The notes beneath the pieces are model-generated. The model was not told the origin of the DNA. It saw only the letters and a program-made list of their open reading frames with translations, and ran no database searches. A program made the position numbers and the translations under genes. A DNA stretch of 64,000 bases from assembly GCF_042100115.1 (NCBI RefSeq), contig NC_091273.1:1054001-1118000 (forward strand). Reading direction: 5' to 3'. Positions 48,301 through 57,713 of this stretch are shown one piece after another. The DNA is from Alternaria dauci (Eukaryota; Ascomycota; Dothideomycetes; Pleosporales; Pleosporaceae). Numbering within the stretch: the stretch's first letter is position 1; the number at the start of each line of letters is the position of its first letter.

Positions 48301-49193
48301 CATGTGTGACAAAGCAAACTTGTTGGTTCGAGCAGCCTGTGGTGCAAGTGGCTACCGTTGATCAGGAGAACCCTGATAAGGAGAACTGTCCGCCCCCAAT
48401 TGCAGAAACAGATGACCTAGCCCATCTTTTCGAAGATTCTGCCCCGCCAAAGACTACGCCGAAAAGCACACCCAAAAAGGACCAGATCGCCCAAGACCCC
48501 TTAAAAACCCCTACTCCGAGCACGCGCAAACGCATTGCCCTAACGCCGAGGCGATGTGCAGGGAATGGAGATACGTCTTTGACGCCTTCCCGTAATATCT
48601 TGACTCCTCGCACCACACGTGCGGCAACAGCTGCACCCGACACACCATTCACCCGTCAGCTCAACGCGTTGTTGTCTGACCACCCAATCTCGTCGCCTCC
48701 TCAGGGTATTGACTTCTCGGCCTTCCCTACGTTTACCACGCCCGGTCGCACTGATGCTCAGTTTGGCGAGTTTTTGCCTGACGACTTTCTTTCTAGCGAT
48801 ATGCCTGCGAGCAGTTCACCATCCAAGAATGGCTCGTTGGGGCTCGGTTTTGACCTCTACGAAGACCCCAACACTTCCACTGTGGGGCTGTGGAGTGGAG
48901 ATAACATATTCGACAACGAGACCATGATGTTGGACATGGAAAATGACTCCAAGCGCGGTAGTGTAGATGGAGATGACGGACCAGATGCCGCTGCGTTGCT
49001 CAAGATGAACGTCGGTGGTATGACGGTTGACTTTGCCGCCATGATTGAGGAAGTCGTTGGTGCTGCCAACAAAGAGGCAGACGCGACCGAAGCCGCGAAT
49101 AAAAATGCGGAAAAGGATATCAAGCTTGAGCCTAGGAGCCCAGAGGCTGAGAGTGAAGGCGCGGGCAAGACACCCGATGAGCCTATGGTTTAA
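45317..49193 (+). CDS. Spt21/Ams2-like factor with split GATA-type finger and C-terminal Zn2Cys6 cluster
   Basis: Three exons: 45317-45416, 45470-45623 and 45677-49193, giving 1256 residues. The N-terminal domain (VKVLYTFDDQNKSNCLARLPSVLNVPVV, ELKTCIQAIVAASPELVAKLGHDFTVYAYDFSEYETPLVGQGMLSW) is of the Ams2/Spt21 type. Ser/Pro-rich disorder follows, then a GATA-like zinc finger whose two Cys pairs (CVNC and CNPC) are 79 residues apart instead of about 18, then NGLW-like CGLWLIKKFSMRPQKVW. Near the C-terminus is a zinc cluster (CQRCKELKRGCDRERPCGRC). Spt21 in budding yeast and Ams2 in fission yeast control histone gene expression; this role is inferred here. The first intron (45417-45469) has a GC donor (GCAAGC) with a CTAAC branch site. 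The frame runs open upstream from 45231, but that part is a different frame from exon 1. Confidence 0.85.
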
Positions 49194-50347
49194 GGCTTAG
49201 GACTTATCACGGCGTTACGATTCTACATACCCATCACTCCGACACCCAAGGCGTTTAGCGATTTGCGTATTCATGGCATGAATACACGAGAGATGATCAA
49301 TCTTGTATACTAGTTTTTACACGTCTGCTTAGCGCTTGAGCTCAGCCGCCTGTTCGCGGACAACAAACGTGATACACGTTTTTATATACCCAATATATGG
49401 CTTATACTGTACACGTTCTTTCTCCGTTCTCCTCTTCTTCGTCATCCAATCATCCGATTCTACCACCCATGCAGATTGAACATGTCTCCCGCACTGTTGT
49501 GTCGGTGGTGCGGGCTTGCTTATCATTGGGCCAGCGCGGCGTGCAGGTATATCTGTATTCGATCAGTGTTTGTCCGCAGAAAGTGTATGTGGCATTGCAG
49601 GAGTTTCACGTCGTGCTATACGGGGGCCGAGAATATAAGGTTGTGAATTAAGGCGTTCGATATTTTGATGATACCCCACCACTTGAAGAAAACAAAAAGA
49701 TCATGGTGAGCAGCTATTGGTAGCTGTGTAGAGTGGGTACCCGTGGAGTCTATGTAGAGCGTCAAGGAGGTGAAGAACGGCTTCCTGTAAAGTCTACTCA
49801 ATTTAAGTATAGGTCATGCTATCTCTCTCAAGAGTTTCAGTATACAACACGATGGCTTCCACTAGCATTGGGTAATGTACCTAAGTAGCCAGCCTTGGAA
49901 GTTTCTACAGGAACGACGATGAGGGTGGTCATTATAACCGGCTTCAAAAATATTCCATGTGAAGTAAGAGTTATCGACAATAGACGCGCGATTTGCAGTC
50001 GGACGATGAAAAAGGGTCTTGCTAATAGATATCAAATGCGTCGTGAGTGTATGCAGATTGAGCCACGTGATAGCGTTGCGCAGTCGCGTTTGATGACGTC
50101 AGAGTCTCGTCAGATGTGCTCTTATCATCGATCACACATGCACGCTCATCTGCCGTTGTAACAACTACACAGCAGCACCCAAAAGGAGATACCTGCACGC
50201 AAGAAAGAGCACACGAGAATGTAATTCAGTATGTTTTGTTCGTTTTGTTCGTTTTGTTCGAGCGCTGGCTCTGAACTCGTGTCTCTACAAGATACGCTGC
50301 AAAAACATATATGCTACCATTATCCCGTCATCACTGCTTCCAGCAGC
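49194..50347. other. Intergenic, convergent Spt21-like and SDR 3' ends
   Basis: No gene was recognised in 1.15 kb. It contains three tandem copies of gttttgttc at 50233-50259. The rest presumably holds 3' UTRs. Confidence 0.55.
50233..50259. repeat. Three tandem copies of gttttgttc
   Basis: Three perfect 9-base units in a row, in the 3' flank of the SDR gene. A simple minisatellite-like repeat without evident function. Confidence 0.9.
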
Positions 50348-51154
50348 TTACTGCGATGATCCACCAGAGATGGTCAGGACCTGACCGTTGACCCAACCAC
50401 CGTCCTCTGAAGCGAGGAAAGCAACGACCCTGGCAACATCCTCGGGTACCGCACACCTTCCGAGTGGGCAATGGTTTGCCATCAGGGTTTCTATCTTCTC
50501 CGCTGGCCAGTCAGGCGAACCGCCGGGGATGTAATGCCATGCGTTCTGTGTGAACATGTCTGACTTGATACCACCCGGCGCGACACCGTTGACGGTGATG
50601 CCACGCTTTCCGAAGTCGGTCGCGAACGCCTTGATGAAACCGATGACAGCCATCTTGGAGGCGTTGTAAAGGGCGTGGTCCTTGACACCGAGGAGACCAG
50701 CTGCGATGGAGCTCATCAGGATAATGCGGCCGTTATCCTCAATGTACTTATACGCGGTCTGACCAACGAAGAACTGTGCTCGTGTGTTCAAGTTGAATAC
50801 GTGGTCGTACTTCTCCTCACTGATCTCCTCCGTTACGTCCCAGCTCTCAGTTCCCGAGTTGCTCATGACGATGTTGATCTTGCCGAACGCCTTCTTCGCC
50901 TCCTCGAACAACCGGTGGATCTCGCTGACTTTGCTGACATCGGCCTTGATGGCTACGGCTTTGGCTCCGTTGTTGAAACCCTTGATGATTTCGCAGACCT
51001 CGTTTGCTGGGCCTTCGGATGAGACGTAGTTGACGATGACAGAGGCACCGCGCTTGCCGAGCTCAATGGCGCAGCCCCTTCCAATACCGCGACCGGCACC
51101 AGTGATGAGAGCGACTTGTCCCTCGAGAGAGGCCGTGGGCACGCTGATGACCAT
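50348..51154 (-). CDS. Short-chain dehydrogenase/reductase, hydroxynaphthalene-reductase-like
   Basis: A single exon; from the Met of MVISVPTASLEGQ it encodes 268 residues. It has the classical SDR Rossmann motif TGAGRGIGRG, NSGTESWD (NAG-type motif), SSIAAG with the catalytic Ser, and YNASK with Tyr and Lys. APGGIKSDMFTQNAWHYIPGG closely resembles tri- and tetrahydroxynaphthalene reductases of melanin synthesis and versicolorin reductases, which use NADPH on aromatic polyketides. No polyketide synthase or other melanin gene is within the window, so the substrate is undecided. An in-frame Met at 51217 would add 21 residues of no evident function. Confidence 0.92.
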   Translation of the reverse strand: MVISVPTASLEGQVALITGAGRGIGRGCAIELGKRGASVIVNYVSSEGPANEVCEIIKGFNNGAKAVAIKADVSKVSEIHRLFEEAKKAFGKINIVMSNSGTESWDVTEEISEEKYDHVFNLNTRAQFFVGQTAYKYIEDNGRIILMSSIAAGLLGVKDHALYNASKMAVIGFIKAFATDFGKRGITVNGVAPGGIKSDMFTQNAWHYIPGGSPDWPAEKIETLMANHCPLGRCAVPEDVARVVAFLASEDGGWVNGQVLTISGGSSQ

Positions 51155-52018
51155 TTTGATAGTGTGTAGGTATTTAGACGAATGTAGATGGTTGTGTAAC
51201 GGGATTTGGGACTTCAAAGTATAGACTTGAAGCTAATGAAGTGCAAACGTGAGAATGAATTGGGTATCTTGATTATGTCTCTCATGTCATACCACCTCTT
51301 TATAAACATCTTTGCGATTCGATCTCAAACGATGGTCTTCACGGGAGGGTGCCGCGGGCGGGGATCCGAAGAAACGAACACCGAAAATAGCTGCTTCAGG
51401 GACCTGCGGCTCTACACCTTCGCACCCGAAGCTCTAGTCGTTTTAGCTACACACAGTTAAACCTCCCGGTAGACTCTGCAGTCCCGTTTCAAATGTCGTG
51501 GACGAAGTGCCGGCTGTTGTACGGCCGTCGGAAGGAGGAGGGGCCACGGTTGTCCCCCGAATGAGGGTGTTGAGACCTGCAATGGAGATGCGAGAAGAAG
51601 TCCGACATGGCAAATACTTCATACTGTACCAGCGATGCAGTTCATAACTTCCTGTGTCCCCGACAGGTACGGACTGGAAATTCCGAGTTCTGCTGACCGA
51701 GCCCTGATCGTCGGCACGATGCAGGGAGCGCCAGCGGATCTACCCATGGCGCAGGTACCGTTGTTAATGGTACACGGCCTTTGCCATTGACCTGCAGCGT
51801 TCATCAACGACGTTGGAGGCCGTTGGACGAACGGCCATGCGAAAACAAATTTGAAAGCACAGAGGTGTTGATGTGAAGAATGAGGCGGTGATTGCCTGCC
51901 TGATGGCGGAATTCGGACTTCTTGGTAGCGCGCGTCACTGCCTGCCCCTCTACATCTCTCAATCTCCAATCTACAACATTGTTACCAAACTCTGCATCAT
52001 CGTGCCTCATAAGTCGCC
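51155..52018. other. Divergent intergenic region, SDR and SurE-type genes
   Basis: The SDR gene (minus) and the SurE-type gene (plus) start at its two ends. A GC-rich patch near 51340-51370 (CGGGCGGGGATC) is visible. No gene or repeat was recognised. Confidence 0.5.
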
Positions 52019-53171
52019 ATGCATATTCTTGTAAGAACGTCATGTCCGAATAAGCCAATGGCAGATGCTGATAACCATAGGTCACCAACGACGATGGGCC
52101 GCCATCAGACCAATCTTCGCCCTACGTACATTCGCTGGTGTCAACACTACAGAAGCATGGGCATACCGTGTCAGTTGTCCTGCCACACACACAGAGGTCA
52201 TGGATAGGCAAAGCACATCTTGTGGGCAAGTCAGTATGTGATACGACCACCTCTACTATCGATTGTCGTTCACACTGCCCCAGATACAACCGACATACTA
52301 CCGCCCCGCGCCCCTCCAAACAAACGCCGAAGGGCGTCTTACGAACCATGGCACAACTCACAACTCACCTCTGCCACCCTCGTCAAACGAAGAAGAATGG
52401 GTGCTCGTCGACTCAACACCTGCTTCCTGCGTACAGATCGGTCTGTACCACTACTTCTCCGACCGCGGCCCAATTGACCTCGTGGTCAGTGGCCCCAACT
52501 ACGGTCGCAACAGCACTGCCATCTTCTCCTTGTCTTCAGGCACGATTGGTGGCGCAATGGAGGCAGCAGTATGCGGCATGAAGTCCATCGCCCTATCGTA
52601 CGCATTCTTCGACCGCAACCACGACGCCAAGATCATCAGTGATGCCAGCGAGCTCAGCGCGAAACTCATACAACATCTGTGGGATAACTGGGATGCGAAT
52701 ACCCACCTGTACACGGTCAACGTACCTCTGGTTGAAAATGTGGGAGAGCGCAAGATCCTATGGACCAACATGCTGCAGAACTCGTGGAAGAGCGGAAGCT
52801 GCTTCCAGGTTGTCGAAGTACCCTCCGAGGCAGACGAAACACCATCAGACATTGAGGGTCAGATACGCAAGCAAGAGGAGAAGTTTGGGAAGAAGGAGCT
52901 CAAGGCGAACTCTGAGTTACAGGGTGGAGCGTCAGGCACAGACAGTGGGCGAGAAACGCCTTCAGGTCAGGCTCATATACGGTACACACACAAGCACTTC
53001 AAATGGGCGCCGACGTTCAAAGATGTGTATGAGAGTGTTGAGGGCAGTGAGCCGGGCAATGACGGATGGGCGGTTGCGCAGGGCTTTACCAGCGTGACTC
53101 CGCTACGCGCAAACTTTATGCATGTGAATGGGTTTGAGGGGGAAATCAAGCTGGGTGCGGGCTCTTCGTAG
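52019..53171 (+). CDS. SurE-type phosphatase/nucleotidase domain protein
   Basis: Three exons: 52019-52030, 52081-52233 and 52284-53171, giving 350 residues. The start rebuilds MHILVTNDDGPPSDQSSPYVHSLVSTLQKHGH, with the metal-binding Asp pair at residues 8-9. Then follow VVLPHTQRSWIGKAHLV, PIDLVVSGPNYGRNSTAIFSLSSGTIGGAMEA and SIALSYAF, all conserved in SurE-like proteins including the N-terminal half of yeast Pby1 and yeast acid phosphatases of this fold. SurE enzymes remove phosphate from nucleotides and other small substrates. The tubulin-tyrosine-ligase half found in Pby1 is absent. The first coding exon is only four codons. Confidence 0.9.
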
Positions 53172-53504
53172 ATCCACAGTATGACTCGAAGGCGCAAGAC
53201 CCTCACTGATCTTTATGAAGAGACGGAAAACAAGTCAACACTTCGCGTGCAGAAAAACTCTCTCTGATGACATTTGGGCACTACCATTGGAAATAGGCAG
53301 GGTGCCATGATGGTCTTTGTGAGAGGTTAGAACTAGATATAATGCTAAAGTGATATAAACACTTCCTGGGTATGCTGGGGTATCAAAGTGATTCCAGTAC
53401 GCCGTCTCAACGCAGTACGCCATCCATATCTTTGTGTTGCCCAAAAGCGCTGTCCAGCGCCTGGAAACCGTAAAGAAAAAAACGCCGTAGACATGCAAAA
53501 CAAG
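53172..53504. other. Short convergent intergenic region
   Basis: About 330 bases between convergent stop codons; presumably overlapping or abutting 3' UTRs. Nothing else was recognised. Confidence 0.6.
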
Positions 53505-54652
53505 TTACTCAAAGTTGAAGAAAGCATCGTCGAATTGCGATTGCTCAGGGTTCTCGTACTCGTCCATGTTGAAAAGATCCTCGAGGTCGTCGGTAGCCAT
53601 GGTGCCCATCATCTCGTCAGTTGTAGTCGTAGTCGGTTCTTCCTTCTTCTCTTCAACTTGTGGCTCCGCAGCAGGTTTGGGCTCCTCTGCCTTGGGTGCT
53701 GGCGCTGGCTCTGGCTCTGCGGGCTTCACAACGGTCGCATTGTCATTTGCATTCGTATTCGCATCGGTGTTCATATCTAAGCCTGGCAGGTCTGACATGG
53801 TAAAGTCCATGTCCATGTTTGAGGCCTGGTTGGCATTGTCGGCATTGTCATCCTTGGCAAAATCCTCGAGACCGCGTAGTAGCGAAGACCCGTCGTTCCC
53901 ATCGTCGAGGGTAAAGTCCATGTCGCCCGAGGTGTCCATCATGTCGTTGTGGGTATTGTCGCCAGTCGTGTCCATGGCGTCGCCGAACATGGCATCGAAA
54001 TCGAACTCGGATTCCTGAGCATTGCCGGTGGTGGGCGTGCCGTCGAAGAGCGGATCTCGTTGCGGCTCGACGTCGGTCTCGATGGGCCGGGGCGGGGGCG
54101 CCTTTGTGTCTTCCTCGTTCTTGGGAGCCTCGTCGGCCTCGGGCCCGGGGTCCTTTGCGCTCGTCGCTGGCTCAGGCGCGTCCTGCGCTGGCTCTGCTGG
54201 TGGCTCGGGCGGTGCTGGTGTTGCGGCCTTTTCAACCTTGACAGGCGCTTCGTCGACTGGGGCCGGCGTATTCTTGGACTCTGCTGCCAGTCGCGCCTTC
54301 TCCACCTCGTGCTGTTTCGCTGCGGCCTCCTTCCTCTTGCGGTCTTGCTTGAGCAGCGCCATGTCCCGGCGCAGGACGGTTTGCGCTAGACGGACCTCGT
54401 TCTCGAGCTCGTCGAGGGCATCGTGGAAGCGCTCAGAAGCGGATGGCACGAGTTGCTGCAGCTGGTGCTTCATGCGCCCAGTGCCGCCGCCAGCCTGCTG
54501 TTCTTTGAGAAAGCGACCGCAATTGAGGTACTACAGCATGCGTGTTAGCAGCGCCGCGCATAGGCAAGGGGGTACAGGCTGGTGCATACCACGAGGTTGA
54601 GCATGGCTTGGAGCGTCTCCATGTGCTGGTTGGCAGCCATGGCGGTGGTCAT
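53505..54652 (-). CDS. Acidic coiled-coil protein, possible Mediator subunit 2 (Med2)
   Basis: Two exons, 54652-54590 and 54530-53505, encode 362 residues. The first 110 residues are helical: HMETLQAMLNLV, YLNCGRFLKEQ, RFHDALDELENEVRLAQTVLRRDMALLKQDRKRKEAAAKQ. A long Pro/Ala/Glu-rich linker follows, then an acidic, Met/Asp-rich C-terminus ending with DLEDLFNMDEYENPEQSQFDDAFFNFE, which looks like an activation or interaction tail. The pattern of a short helical block plus charged coiled coil resembles fungal Med2 of the Mediator tail module, but the match is only by general layout. It is divergent from PUB1. The gene is convincingly coding; the name is tentative. Confidence 0.8.
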
Positions 54653-55178
54653 GAAAGCGTGATGCTGTGCGAAGCGCGTCAATGTGTGGTGTAGTGACGG
54701 CGGGAGCTGGGCAGCGGAGGATGCACGAGGGTCCGCTAGGCTGGGCTAGCGGTGCGGTACTACGTTCATAGCTCCCGCTCTTTCGGGTTGCCTTGTGGCC
54801 TGCCGCGCTAATTCTTCGACCCTCGCCCGCTCACCTCTCACACCTCTCCTTCTTCACCCCACAGTGGAGATTATAGCTTTGCCGTCCGTCACAGCTCGGC
54901 GCAGCGCTCGTCTCTCCTATCTCTCTTCCTCTTGTTTTCCCTTGCCTTTCCTAGTGCGACTGTCCGCTCTCTATTGGTAGCATTAGCCGCGCTTTCCATT
55001 TCGACTTTCCTTGCCGCCTACCCAGCAGCCTTCACCCCGCCCGCCAGCGTCGACCCTCCCCGTGGCCTTGTCGCCTTCACCGTCACCGTCGCACCAGCGT
55101 CCCCGTCCTCGATAGCCGCAACCCTCCCTTGCGCCGCCTGCCACAATTGTCCCTGTGCGCCTCTTCGCGACGACAGCC
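54653..55178. promoter_or_regulatory. Divergent promoter with C/T-rich PUB1 leader
   Basis: About 0.5 kb separates the starts. From about 54820 to 55170 the plus strand is strongly C/T-rich (repeated CTCTCC, CTTCC, CCTCCC), typical of leaders of highly expressed fungal genes. Overlapping open frames there are judged non-coding. Confidence 0.6.
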
Positions 55179-56891
55179 ATGGCCGACCAACAGAACCCCG
55201 GGGCACAGCTCCCTCCTCCCCCTTCCGCTGCCGCTCCCGGCTACGAGAACCAGGGCCAGCCGCAGCAGCACATGCCGCCGCCGCCGCTCGCCCCCGTCAT
55301 CATCCCCCAGAACAACAACCCCATCCCGACCGCCATCAGCTCGCCCATGTCGGGCAACCCCATGTCCCCGACCAGCGGCCAGCCGGGCTACGTGCCCCGT
55401 CGCGCCGCCCCCGAGCCCAACAAGCGCGCGCTATACGTGGGAGGACTGGACCCCAGGGTCACCGAGGACGTGTTGCGTCAGATTTTCGAGACGACGGGCC
55501 ATGTCCAGAGCGTCAAGATCATTCCAGACAAGACTGCAAGTTCTCCTTCTGTAAGATAACACTCCGCACCTGCTGCATGACTTGACAGCTGGCCGGGCCT
55601 ATCTTGCAATGGTTGCAACATTCATGTGCCGCTGACCGCTAACAGTTCAACTCCAAGGGCTTCAACTACGGATTCGTCGAGTATGATGACCCCGGCGCGG
55701 CGGAGCGTGGCATGGCCACGCTCAACGGCCGGCGCATCCACAACAACGTAAGCTTTGCCCGCCCACACCACCACCACCTACTTTTCTGACTCGCACAGGA
55801 AATCCGCGTCAACTGGGCCTACCAATCCAACAACACAACCAAAGAAGACACTTCTAACCACTTCCACATCTTCGTCGGTGACTTGTCCAACGAGGTCAAT
55901 GACGAGGTTCTCCTCCAGGCTTTCTCTACCTTTGGTCCCGTCTCCGAGGCTCGCGTCATGTGGGACATGAAGACAGGCAGGTCGCGTGGTTACGGATTCG
56001 TCGCATTCAGGGATCGCGCCGATGCTGATCGCGCCCTTAGCTCCATGGACGGAGAGTGGCTTGGCTCTCGCGCTATCCGCTGCAACTGGGCCAACCAGAA
56101 AGGGCAGCCTTCCATCTCCCAGCAGCAGGCCATGGCCTCGATGGGCATGACGCCGACCACGCCGTTCGGACACCACCACTTCCCCACCCATGGCGTGCAG
56201 AGCTACGATATGGTCGTTGCCCAGACACCCCAGTGGCAGACTACATGCTACGTTGGCAACCTCACTCCTTACACCTCTCAATCTGACCTAGTGCCGCTTT
56301 TCCAGAACTTCGGTTATGTCACCGAGACGCGTTTCCAGTCTGACCGTGGATTTGCCTTTATCAAAATGGACACTCATGAGAATGCTGCCATGGCCATCTG
56401 CCAGCTCAACGGCTACAACGTCAACGGCCGTCCTCTGAAGTGCAGCGTAGGTTGAATCGTTCTCTTTTGTTATTTCTTAGCTCACATTTCCAATCTAGTG
56501 GGGCAAGGATCGTCCTCCGACTGGCCAGTTTGAGGGCTACTCGCCTGCAGGCGGTCCCAACTCAGCTTATCCTCAGACGCCGAGCGCGTACTTTCCTCAG
56601 TATGGTGGTGGGCCACAAGGTGGTCCCATGTCACCCTCAGGTGAGCGGCACCGGAGGAAGCTGCAGTATCGAAACAAGCAATCTAATGCGCGGGCAGGAC
56701 CCAGCCCCGGCGGACAACCCTTCGCGCAGCAGCAGCAAGCCTTTGGCAACCCTGGCATGCCCTACCAGCAGCAGATGCAGCAGCCAGGCAGCGCTGGTGG
56801 CTATGGCCGCGGCGCTCCCCAACAGCCACAGTGGGGCCAGTCTCCTCAGGCAGCATTCAACCAGAATGGCTTTGGGGGATACCAGGGCTAA
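55179..56891 (+). CDS. PUB1: PUB1/TIA-1-like RNA-binding protein with three RRMs
   Basis: Five exons: 55179-55550, 55646-55747, 55799-56446, 56499-56640 and 56698-56891, giving 485 residues. A Pro/Gln-rich N-terminus is followed by RRM1 (RALYVGGLDPRVTEDVLRQIF, FNYGFVEYDD), RRM2 (HIFVGDLSNEVNDEVLLQAF, SRGYGFVAF) and RRM3 (CYVGNLTPYTSQSDLVPLF, DRGFAFIKMD). The C-terminus is Gly/Gln/Pro-rich, of low complexity, suited to stress-granule assembly. Pub1 binds U-rich mRNA regions and affects stability and translation. A second in-phase donor of the GC type (GCAAGT at 55536) lies 15 bases before the GT donor used here. Identification is firm. Confidence 0.95.
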
Positions 56892-57713
56892 GCAGCCTGT
56901 TTGTTAAGATTTGTTCCCTTCAGCCCTGTGCCCTCTATTGTTCCGACACGCCCGTTGTTTACGAGGGCGCTATTTTGGATAGCTCCGATTTCTGGTCATA
57001 TCTCATCAGCTACTTGGTCTTATGTTCTTAGGGAGTCGTTATTTAATTCCGTTGTCCAAAATGGTGCAAGCGTTGTTGTCTTCTGGCATGGATGGCACAT
57101 TTCTTGTGGGGTATGGTTTACGGTCGTTTTGGTTCACAATGAATCTCCTATCTCGTGTTAGTTTTCTGTTGCTACAGGCTCCGGCTCTGATTACCCCTTC
57201 ACTATCTATTACAACGTTGAATCTTGTTGCGAATTCTCTTCTTGATACCAAAGCGAATTCTTCTTGATACCAAAAGCTTATTTCTCGCGGCGTATGCTGG
57301 TCGTCGCTGATGGGTCGGAATAGTATGTCGACTAGCATAGTGCCTGATGGCGAACTACTTAGTAGTCCTAAGTAAGGCGTAATACATTGATATCAGACGT
57401 TGAAGACCTGACCTTTTGGAAGCGTGTTGCATGATTCTTGCGCAAGTCGGTCAGGCCTGCACTACGTACGTCATAGAATCGTACCGACAAGTACCTGGGT
57501 GTGGCTTAGTCGATCAGAGCGTGTACCTGCGTCAAGCTGCTTGGGTCCTGCATGTTCCATCAAGCTTTGTAGATACACCGCAGAAACACCGTTGTGATGG
57601 TATCACGTGACACACTACACTAGTCCTTCCCGATCGGGACGTCGTGTCGCGTTTTGTGGGTCCGTCCGAACACTAATTGATGCCAACACTCACACCCCAC
57701 CGCGCCATAGGGC
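56892..57713. other. Intergenic between PUB1 and PIF1
   Basis: T-rich PUB1 3' UTR on the left and the PIF1 promoter on the right. It contains an imperfect 20-22-base tandem duplication (57229-57272) and a palindromic TCACGTGA at 57603-57610, about 110 bases upstream of the first PIF1 ATG. No gene was recognised. Confidence 0.6.
57229..57272. repeat. Imperfect tandem duplication gcgaattct..cttgatacca
   Basis: Copy one is 57229-57250 and copy two 57253-57272; they differ by a two-base gap. It lies in the PUB1 3' flank. Confidence 0.75.

Noticed and set aside
39747..51154. Secondary-metabolite or siderophore cluster suggested by the SidJ-like hydrolase and hydroxynaphthalene-reductase-like SDR
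   Set aside because: They are 10 kb apart, separated by housekeeping genes, with no synthase, transporter or tailoring enzymes nearby.
51030..51224. Possible short plus-strand peptide overlapping the SDR start
   Set aside because: Fully antisense to the SDR N-terminus; no independent evidence.
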